Shown here in pieces: positions 1 to 6,435 of a DNA stretch of 32,965 bases. Origin of the DNA: Clostridia bacterium. Lineage in GTDB: Bacteria > Bacillota > Clostridia > Christensenellales > Aristaeellaceae. A program made the position numbers and the translations under genes. The notes beneath the pieces are model-generated. The model saw nothing but the letters and a program-made list of their open reading frames with translations, ran no database searches and was not told the origin of the DNA. The stretch is from the NCBI GenBank assembly GCA_024404245.1, contig JAKSQH010000001.1:99556-132520 (forward strand), read 5' to 3'. Each line of letters opens with the position of its first letter. Within the stretch, counting starts at the first letter, position 1.

Positions 1-1098
1 ATGCCTTTCTCGGACTATAAGCTACCAGATGAGGATGGAATGGCGGACATCCTGTTCACCACAGGTACAACAGGTAATTCCAAAGGTGTCATAATCAGTC
101 ATCAGAGCATTTCCGCTGTATCGGAAAACATTGTGGACGCAATCGGTCTGAACAGTGAAAGCAGGTATCTCATCCCGATGCCCGTCAATCACGCATTTGG
201 GCTCAGAAGAACATACTCAACTCTTTTTGCCGGCGGTACAGTGGTTTACTGCAACGGCGTTTTCCCTCCCGCAGCTTTCTTCGGCCTGTTGGAGAAAACC
301 GGCGCGGAGCACATCATGCTTGTACCTTCCGCCTTGGCGTTGATCCTGAAAATCGGGGCAAAACACCTCGCAGAATTCAGGGATCAGATCATCTCCCTGG
401 AAGTCAGCTCCGCACCTCTTTCTCCCACGACGCGCAGGGAATTCATGGCACTTATGCCGAAAACGCATTTCTGGAACACATACGGTGCAACAGAGTTCCC
501 GGGGGCTTGTTCTTACGATTATCTGGAAAATGGGGAACTCAGTGACTGCATCGGCTATGCAACCAAAAACTCCGTCATTGAAATTCTTGATGAGAACGGA
601 GATGTCATGGCGGAAAGCAGCCGCGCCAATCCCGGCCTCATCGCGGTTCGCGGTCCTATGAACATGTCCGGATACTGGAGAAGTCCGGATGCGACACGCG
701 GAGTAATGCGCGACGGTCGTGTTATGTCGAAGGATCTCGGATTCCGCGGGGATGACGGCCGGTATTATGTGATCGGCCGTGCGGATGATGTTATCAATAT
801 CGGCGGATTCAAAGTCTCTCCGGTGGAAATAGAAGATATACTCAATAAGTATCCCGGAATCAAAGACTGTGCCTGTGTCGCCGTCAACGAGGATTTGATC
901 GGCAAAAGCATTTGCCTTTACATTGTACTCGCTGATCCCGAAAACTGGGATGAATACGCCTTCTCCGCTTTCATGCGGAAACATCTTGAAGCCCAGCAGA
1001 CCCCGAAGTATATCGTACCGATCAACGAGATTCCAAGAACATATAACGGCAAAATCCAGCGTAATTTGCTCAGAGAAATGAAGGAGGCAAAACAATGA
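1..1098 (+). CDS. Acyl-CoA ligase-like AMP-forming enzyme, 5' end missing
   Basis: This is the C-terminal 365 residues of an adenylate-forming (ANL superfamily) enzyme, which activates a carboxylic acid as acyl-AMP and usually transfers it to CoA or a carrier. Visible motifs are the A3 phosphate loop TTGTTGNSKG (20-29), YGATE (161-165), the ribose-binding Asp245 and Arg260 (GRADD), the hinge region IGGFKVSPVE, and the A10 catalytic Lys351 in NGKIQR. Family members usually have about 130-180 residues before A3, so the ATG at base 1 is probably internal and the gene is cut by the window edge. The stop overlaps the start of the permease gene (ATGA), and AAGGAGG lies inside this gene's last codons, so the two are translationally coupled. 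This suggests uptake followed by activation of the same acid, but the substrate cannot be read from the sequence. Confidence 0.85.
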   Translation: MPFSDYKLPDEDGMADILFTTGTTGNSKGVIISHQSISAVSENIVDAIGLNSESRYLIPMPVNHAFGLRRTYSTLFAGGTVVYCNGVFPPAAFFGLLEKTGAEHIMLVPSALALILKIGAKHLAEFRDQIISLEVSSAPLSPTTRREFMALMPKTHFWNTYGATEFPGACSYDYLENGELSDCIGYATKNSVIEILDENGDVMAESSRANPGLIAVRGPMNMSGYWRSPDATRGVMRDGRVMSKDLGFRGDDGRYYVIGRADDVINIGGFKVSPVEIEDILNKYPGIKDCACVAVNEDLIGKSICLYIVLADPENWDEYAFSAFMRKHLEAQQTPKYIVPINEIPRTYNGKIQRNLLREMKEAKQ

Positions 1099-2486
1099 AG
1101 AACAAAAAACTGATCGGGGTTCTTATCGGTCCGGTACTTTTCCTGCTGTGCTTTCTGCTGCCGGATACCATGTTCTCCGATAAAGGCCGTATCGCCGTGG
1201 CAACCGTCGTATGGATGTCTGCCTGGTGGATCACAATGCCTGTCTCGCCCGCGGTTACAGCTTTCCTGCCGATAGCGGTTAATGCGCTGTTTTCTGTCTG
1301 CCCGATGGCGGATATTATCAAACAGTATGCAGCCGAACTGGTAATACTGCTACTCGGCGCGAATATGATTACAATATCATGGGAGAAGACAGGGCTTGAC
1401 AAACGTCTTGCGCTGAGAGCACTCAATCTGATCGGTCCCTCCGTGCGTCAGCAGATGGTCGTATGGTTGCTGATATCCACAGTAATGTCATCGATTCTTC
1501 CGAACGCGGTAGTTGTAGCCGTGCTTACACCAATCGCGGTATCAATGTTGCGGTATATCGGATACGGTGAAATCGACAAACACAAGTCCTCATCGCTGAT
1601 TCTGCTGGCAATCGCCTGGGGTGCGAACAACGGCGGTATGGCAAGTCCGTTGGGCGGTTCAATGAATCTGGTCGCGCTGGAATCCATTGAGAACTTTCTC
1701 GGCCATGAATTTATCTATGCGGACTGGGTCGTTAAGATGCTTCCGTTTACACTTGCGATCACAGTGCTGAGTTGCCTGTTCATCTTCTTCCAGAAGGCTG
1801 AAGTCAAAACACTTGAGGGAAGTAAAGAATACTTCCGCAATTTGCAGAAGAGTCAACCTCCGATGACGCGTGCCGAATTGATCAGTCTGATCCTGTTTCT
1901 TACCGCAGTAGTCATCTCCTTTACCCGTGAGCTGTATGCGAGCATTCTGCCTGATCTGAAGCCCGCGTACGCGTTCTTGATCTGCGGTCTTCTGACATTT
2001 ATCATCTCCGCCGACGGCAAGCCACTGCTCACATGGAAAGAATCCGAAAAGAGCATCATGTGGGAAATGATCTATATCTTCGCGGGCGGTACAGCGTTGG
2101 GCACGTTGGTAAACAACAGCGGTGCGGCAAAAGAGATCGCATCTCTGCTAACCGGAAGCGGCATCGGCAACGGTTTCCTGACAATTTTTATTGTTGTTGC
2201 TTTCATCATTATTCTATCGGATGTCGTTAACAATGTGTCCGCGGCAGCGATATCCATCCCGATTATCATCGCGCTGGCACAGGCGTTGAATTATGATGTG
2301 ATCGCATTCACCATGATCGGCTGCGCGGCATACAATGTTTCCTACACTCTGCCTACTTCGATCCGCGCGGTACCTGTCGGTTATGGCTTGAAACCCGATT
2401 TCATGATGAAACGTGGAATCGGTTTGTCCGTGCTTGTTATTATCGCGGTCTCCGTGATCGGCTGGATCACCCTCGGTTGTCCGTAA
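1095..2486 (+). CDS. SLC13/DASS-family anion (carboxylate) permease
   Basis: This 463-residue polytopic membrane protein of the divalent anion:sodium symporter family would import dicarboxylates or related organic anions. It has about a dozen hydrophobic segments and an inverted-repeat layout. The two places where family members carry SNT hairpin motifs read LPNAVVVAV (Asn137) and VVNNVSAAA (Asn379/380). The Asn is kept but the Ser and Thr are changed, so sodium or substrate contacts may differ from characterised INDY proteins. The C-terminus (YTLPTSIRAVPVGYGL) is typical of the family. The start is set by AAGGAGG at 1081-1087 with 7-nt spacing and by the ATGA overlap with the ligase gene. 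It is followed by a strong terminator at 2565-2609, so it ends the operon. The exact substrate is unknown. Confidence 0.85.
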   Translation: MKNKKLIGVLIGPVLFLLCFLLPDTMFSDKGRIAVATVVWMSAWWITMPVSPAVTAFLPIAVNALFSVCPMADIIKQYAAELVILLLGANMITISWEKTGLDKRLALRALNLIGPSVRQQMVVWLLISTVMSSILPNAVVVAVLTPIAVSMLRYIGYGEIDKHKSSSLILLAIAWGANNGGMASPLGGSMNLVALESIENFLGHEFIYADWVVKMLPFTLAITVLSCLFIFFQKAEVKTLEGSKEYFRNLQKSQPPMTRAELISLILFLTAVVISFTRELYASILPDLKPAYAFLICGLLTFIISADGKPLLTWKESEKSIMWEMIYIFAGGTALGTLVNNSGAAKEIASLLTGSGIGNGFLTIFIVVAFIIILSDVVNNVSAAAISIPIIIALAQALNYDVIAFTMIGCAAYNVSYTLPTSIRAVPVGYGLKPDFMMKRGIGLSVLVIIAVSVIGWITLGCP

Positions 2487-2564
2487 CAAGGTCTTCCGGT
2501 ATTCAGGCTTAATATATCCGTAATGATCAACCCTGCATATCACAACAAGTCCGTATTCACATCA

Positions 2565-2609
2565 ATCGGGTGCTTCTCACCCTGCGAGAGGCATCCGATT
2601 TTGCTTTTG
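2565..2609 (+). terminator. Rho-independent terminator of the ligase-permease operon
   Basis: A 14-bp stem (2565-2578 with 2586-2599, two G-U pairs) closes a 7-nt loop and is followed by TTTTGCTTTT. It lies 79 nt after the permease stop. Confidence 0.85.
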
Positions 2610-2611
2610 TC

Positions 2612-2657
2612 AATGAAAAATGCCGCGATATAGCGAAGTACAATATATCGCGGCATT
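2612..2657 (-). terminator. Rho-independent terminator of alaS
   Basis: A perfect 14-bp stem (2619-2632 with 2644-2657) and 11-nt loop are followed on the minus strand by TTTTT (complement of 2616-2620). It sits 70 nt beyond the alaS stop. Together with the plus-strand terminator at 2565 it insulates the convergent genes. Confidence 0.85.
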
Positions 2658-2726
2658 ATGCATATCAAAAACATTCAATTAATATTGGCATTCACACGGC
2701 TGGCAAATCGTATGTCAGGATCGGAA

Positions 2727-4550
2727 TCAGTCCAGCACAGCCTTGATGCGGCGCACACCCGCGGAAGAAGCTTCCTCCTTGGCAATGCGGAAATGATGCA
2801 GTTCCCCAGTATGGGCGGCATGCGGTCCGCCGCAGATTTCCTTGCTGTATTTGCCGATGGTGTATACCTTGACCTCGTCACCGTACTTGTCGGTAAACAC
2901 GCCGATCGCGCCGGCAGCCTTCGCCTGATCGTAGGTCATGGTTTCCAGCGTCACTTCAACATCCGCGGCAATGGCTTCGTTCACCCATGCTTCAACGGCA
3001 GCGAGTTCCTCGGCGGTCAGCTTGCGCTCAAAGTTAAAGTCAAAGCGGAGACGTTCGGTCGTGATATTGGAGCCTTTCTGGTTGATACTGCTGTCATTCA
3101 GCACGCTCTTAAGCGCGGCGTTGAGCAGATGTGTCGCGGTGTGCAGGCGCGCGGTGATTTCGTTCTGTTCCGCCAGGCCGCCTTTGAAGGTGCCCTCCTG
3201 CTTGCTCTTCTGCTGATGCTCCTTAAACGCCTCGGCAAACCCGGCCGCGTCCACGGTAAGGCCCTGTTCAGCCGCGAGTTCCTCTGTCAGCTCCAGCGGG
3301 AAACCGTAGGTATCATACAGGCGGAAAGCCTGCTTACCGCTGATTTCGGTTTCGGGTACATAGGCGGGGTCCTTCTGGCTCATGAACTCATTCTTGCGCT
3401 GAATACCGGAGATACATTTGGTGAACTCCTTCATGCCGGTAACCAGCGTCGCTTCGAAGCGGGCAACTTCCTTCATGATCTCGTCAATAATATACTCTTC
3501 CTTTTCCACCAGCAGCGGATAGGCTTCATCATAGATCTTCTCAATATAGATGCGGCTCACATCAGCCAGCGCGGACGTATCAATACCCAGCTGGCGGGTG
3601 TAGCGGATCGCGCGGCGCAGCAGACGGCGCAGGATGTAGCCGGCACCGACATTGGAGGGCAGAATTCCCTTCACATCGCCGATCAGCATGGTGGAGGTGC
3701 GCATATGATCCGCCACGATACGCATAGCCTTGCGGGCTTCCTCATTATCATCGTAGCTCAGGCCGCTCTTCTCTTCCAGATAGCTGATCACAGGCGCGAA
3801 CAGGTCGGTCTTATAACCGTCGGTCAGGCCGTTCAGGAACGCCAGCAGGCGGTCCAGACCGAAGCCGGTATCCACGTTCTTACTGGACAGCGCGTTATAG
3901 CCGTCAGCCGTCTTCACATACTGCATATAGACATCATTGCCGATCTCAACATAACGGCCGCAACCGCAGGCAGGACCGCAATCCGGTCCGCAGGGCTTGT
4001 TGTGACGCGGATAGAACCATTCGTTATCAGGCCCGCAAGGGGTTCCGGTAGTGCCTTCCAGCTCCCACCAGTTGTCTTCCTTGGGCAGATAGAAGATATG
4101 CTCCGGCCTGATGCCGATATCCCGCAGCAGGGACGCGGTTTCCTCATCACGCGGGGCGGCGTCATTGCCTTCAAACACGGTGGAGCAGATCTCGTCGCCG
4201 TTCAGGCCGAACACTTTCGTCAGCAGGTCATAGCTCCAGCGGGTCTTTTCCTGCTTGAAATAATCACCCAGGGACCAGTTGCCCATCATTTCAAAGAAAG
4301 TAAAATGGGTCGGGTCGCCGACGCTCTCGATATCCACGGTACGGACACAGCCCTGCACATTGCACAGGCGGGTCTTTCCCGAAGGATGAGGCGCGCCCAG
4401 CAGGTAAGGCATCAGGGACTGCATGCCGGCCACATTGAACATGACACCGGTGCTTCCGTCACCGATCAGTGAAACGGCGCCGATATTGAGATGGCCCCGT
4501 TCTTCATAAAACTTAATCCACGCGTTGCGCAGTTCCTTGGATGTAATCAT
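2727..4550 (-). CDS. alaS: Alanine--tRNA ligase, short form without C-Ala domain
   Basis: This class II synthetase charges tRNA-Ala and should edit mischarged Ser/Gly-tRNA-Ala. The 607 residues hold the aminoacylation core: motif 2 around DPTHFTFFEMMGNW (79-92), motif 3 GFGLDRLL (229-236) and the central helical domain. They also hold the editing domain with metal ligands HTATH (His470, His474) and CGGPH (Cys573, His577). The protein ends about 30 residues after CGGPH. The coiled coil and DHHA1-like C-Ala domain of the usual ~870-residue enzyme are therefore absent, with no frameshift or remnant before the terminator. A Cys-rich insert (C187, C191, C195, C197) follows the TPCGP segment. I chose the ATG at 4550 over one 31 codons upstream because AGGAG lies 10 nt before it and the promoter TATAAT (4591-4596) falls inside the longer version. 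Confidence 0.9.
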   Translation of the reverse strand: MITSKELRNAWIKFYEERGHLNIGAVSLIGDGSTGVMFNVAGMQSLMPYLLGAPHPSGKTRLCNVQGCVRTVDIESVGDPTHFTFFEMMGNWSLGDYFKQEKTRWSYDLLTKVFGLNGDEICSTVFEGNDAAPRDEETASLLRDIGIRPEHIFYLPKEDNWWELEGTTGTPCGPDNEWFYPRHNKPCGPDCGPACGCGRYVEIGNDVYMQYVKTADGYNALSSKNVDTGFGLDRLLAFLNGLTDGYKTDLFAPVISYLEEKSGLSYDDNEEARKAMRIVADHMRTSTMLIGDVKGILPSNVGAGYILRRLLRRAIRYTRQLGIDTSALADVSRIYIEKIYDEAYPLLVEKEEYIIDEIMKEVARFEATLVTGMKEFTKCISGIQRKNEFMSQKDPAYVPETEISGKQAFRLYDTYGFPLELTEELAAEQGLTVDAAGFAEAFKEHQQKSKQEGTFKGGLAEQNEITARLHTATHLLNAALKSVLNDSSINQKGSNITTERLRFDFNFERKLTAEELAAVEAWVNEAIAADVEVTLETMTYDQAKAAGAIGVFTDKYGDEVKVYTIGKYSKEICGGPHAAHTGELHHFRIAKEEASSAGVRRIKAVLD

Positions 4551-4590
4551 AATAACATCGCTCCTGTCGTTGATTTTCAACCGATTAATG

Positions 4591-4596
4591 ATTATA
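4591..4596 (-). promoter_or_regulatory. Extended -10 promoter of alaS
   Basis: The minus strand reads TGCTATAAT, a perfect -10 with an extended TGn element, about 40 nt before the alaS ATG. I see no good -35 at the expected distance. I find no T-box specifier hairpin in the short leader. Confidence 0.6.
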
Positions 4597-4719
4597 GCAC
4601 ACCGCCGCGCCGATTGGTAGATGCAATTTTCTGTGTTTTTCATGCTGTGCGGCAGACAATAATAAAGGAAGCGGAGAAAAAGCGCCGCTCTCTCTCCGTC
4701 CGTTTACGCGTCAGCCGCG

Positions 4720-5304
4720 TTATACGGTCTTCCGTTCGTTTACATTCAGCAGATATCCAAGCGTTCCGCCGACCGCTCCGCCGAGGATATGCGCGCCGTA
4801 CGCAATATTCCCGCCGGCTGTGAACATGCTGATCACCTCGCGTCCGATATAAAGAACCGCGACCAGAATAAAGGTCACCGGAATCGTGTCCTTCCGGAAC
4901 TCGGTGAAGGAGCTCATCAGGATCATCGCGAACACAATTCCGCTCGCGCCCAGCAAACGGGTATTCGGGAAAAGCAGTGCTGAGAAAACACCCGTGATAA
5001 ACGCGGCGGCAGCCATCAGCAGAATCATGGCGCCCTTTCCGTGTTTTTCCTCCAGCATCGGTCCGAGCAGCAGGATATACAGCATGTTTCCAAGCAGATG
5101 ATCCGCATCCGCGTGACCGAACACATGTGTAAAGAGGCGGATGTATGTCAGGGGATCACTGAGCGGAGAACCGTAGACGCTGAACAGCTTATCCCGCGCC
5201 CCGTGACCGAAAATCAGATCCGTCAGGTACGCGGCAAAGCAGATCAGCACAAAGGTCAGCGTAACAGGCGCGTTGTAGGACAGTTTTTTCAGTTTGATTG
5301 TCAA
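4720..5304 (-). CDS. Rhomboid-family intramembrane serine protease
   Basis: This 194-residue membrane protease would cleave transmembrane substrates within the bilayer. With the start used here, the catalytic Ser121 lies in GASG, the catalytic His172 in AYGAHILGG, and the oxyanion pair His69/Asn73 in HLLGN. Six hydrophobic segments match the minimal bacterial rhomboid core. The start is inferred to be TTG at 5304, because AAGGAG sits 9 nt upstream. The open frame continues back to an ATG at 5385, but that would overlap the preceding gene by 43 nt and add a charged non-hydrophobic extension. The gene follows the 316-aa hypothetical gene after 38 nt and is probably co-transcribed with it from 6325-6354. 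Substrates are unknown. Confidence 0.85.
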   Translation of the reverse strand: MTIKLKKLSYNAPVTLTFVLICFAAYLTDLIFGHGARDKLFSVYGSPLSDPLTYIRLFTHVFGHADADHLLGNMLYILLLGPMLEEKHGKGAMILLMAAAAFITGVFSALLFPNTRLLGASGIVFAMILMSSFTEFRKDTIPVTFILVAVLYIGREVISMFTAGGNIAYGAHILGGAVGGTLGYLLNVNERKTV

Positions 5305-5342
5305 ATGGCACGACTCCTTTTTGATGCCGCTCAGGGCACGTG

Positions 5343-6293
5343 TCAGGCGTTGATTCCCCGGCGCGCGCCAAGCATGCACGCGCACCTCAGCACAAGCTTC
5401 TGTTCCGTTTCAGTCATGGTGTTCCACATATTCTGTATGTCCGCGTTTTCCAGGAAGGTACCGAGCGGTTTGGAAATCCTGTCTTTCCTGTCTTTCACCA
5501 GACGGTGTGCTTCATCCCCGATCTCGTTCATATCCAGCAACATGTTCCGTTCAAGGAAAGCATATACCCCTCTGTCCGCCCCGGCGAACACTTCTTCATC
5601 CCTTACCGTCTCAACGGCGGCATACAGCGCGGCGTAATACGCGGTTTCCGTCGCTCTCGCGCCGTCTTCACCGAACTCCGCCATGATTCTCTTAACAAAT
5701 TCCTTCCGGTTTTCGCGCATCATCCGCAAGGCCGGATGCTCCGTATTCCCGTCAAGGCCGTATTTCTTCAGCGTTTTCTTATATACCCGGCGGATCGCTT
5801 CTTCATCACCGGTTTCCGTGCTGTCAGGCTCGTCCGTTTCCTCTTCTTCTCCGGAAAGCGGATCCTCATCCGTCGCCACGCTCACGGAGCCGATGCCGTC
5901 CCATTCCGCGGATTCCGCAGCCGGCTGTTCACCGTCTGTTTCAACCGGCGGCTCAATCACAGACAGCGCGTACGCGCACACTGTCTCCTCCTGCCCGCCG
6001 CACAGCTTGCGGTAGCGCCGGCGCAGATCGGAAGCTATGTCCGTTTTCGCCTTATCGTTCATCACTCTGCCGACATATGTCTCGCTGTACAGGTTCAGGA
6101 TTTCCTCATACTTGCCGGCCCCGCAGTTTTCAAGGTCAATACCGAGAATTCCCGCCAGATCCGTAATGATTCCGCCCGCCTGCTCCACACCGCCCGGAAA
6201 CAGACGGTCCACAATCTCCTCACGGTAGGATTCATAGGCATACCGCGTCTTTTCCGCGTGCGTCATACGTTTTTTTCCGGTAAACAGGCCCAT
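5343..6293 (-). CDS. Hypothetical acidic protein, 316 aa
   Basis: I do not recognise a family. The protein has no signal peptide or membrane segment. The N-terminal ~105 residues are helical and charged. Roughly residues 108-155 form a low-complexity, very acidic Ser/Thr/Glu/Asp-rich linker. The C-terminal ~150 residues are again predicted helical (KKTLKKYGLDG, then YYAALYAAVETV, ending LGARRGINA). Two soluble helical domains joined by a flexible acidic tether are a reasonable reading. The start ATG has only a weak GCGGGG upstream, but a strong promoter (TTGCAA-18-TATAAT) lies about 30 nt before it. It is the first gene of a two-gene unit with the rhomboid protease, so it might be a partner or substrate handler, though this is only positional. 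Confidence 0.75.
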   Translation of the reverse strand: MGLFTGKKRMTHAEKTRYAYESYREEIVDRLFPGGVEQAGGIITDLAGILGIDLENCGAGKYEEILNLYSETYVGRVMNDKAKTDIASDLRRRYRKLCGGQEETVCAYALSVIEPPVETDGEQPAAESAEWDGIGSVSVATDEDPLSGEEEETDEPDSTETGDEEAIRRVYKKTLKKYGLDGNTEHPALRMMRENRKEFVKRIMAEFGEDGARATETAYYAALYAAVETVRDEEVFAGADRGVYAFLERNMLLDMNEIGDEAHRLVKDRKDRISKPLGTFLENADIQNMWNTMTETEQKLVLRCACMLGARRGINA

Positions 6294-6324
6294 GCAAAAA
6301 CCCCGCTTTCATTTGTTCGCGTAT

Positions 6325-6354
6325 ATTATACTCCGTGACGCGCGGCAATTGCAA
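6325..6354 (-). promoter_or_regulatory. Promoter of the 316-aa gene/rhomboid unit
   Basis: The -35 TTGCAA (6349-6354) and a perfect -10 TATAAT (6325-6330) are separated by 18 nt. TTGCAA is its own reverse complement, and the same six bases serve as the -35 of the plus-strand promoter of the GTPase gene. Confidence 0.65.
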
Positions 6355-6377
6355 CATCGCCGGTATTCGGGTACAAT
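6349..6377 (+). promoter_or_regulatory. Promoter of the ribosomal GTPase gene
   Basis: The -35 TTGCAA (6349-6354), 17-nt spacer and -10 TACAAT (6372-6377) lie about 58 nt before the GTG start. The -35 is shared with the divergent minus-strand promoter. Confidence 0.65.
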
Positions 6378-6435
6378 AGCACTGTAAAGCCGTCAGCGTG
6401 CCGGGTTACGCACGCGAAAAAAGGAGGAACGCGCC

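Noticed and set aside
2658-4472. 604-codon plus-strand open frame opposite alaS
   Set aside because: It has no ribosome binding site or recognisable motifs, and it lies entirely antisense to a gene with clear class II synthetase motifs. G+C-rich codon use keeps the opposite frame open.
4551-4643. T-box riboswitch or longer N-terminus for alaS
   Set aside because: The promoter -10 lies inside the stretch, leaving too short a leader for a T-box and excluding the longer start.
5340-6338. 332-codon plus-strand frame opposite the hypothetical acidic protein
   Set aside because: The minus-strand frame has a strong promoter and operon context. The plus frame starts inside the rhomboid region without a ribosome binding site.
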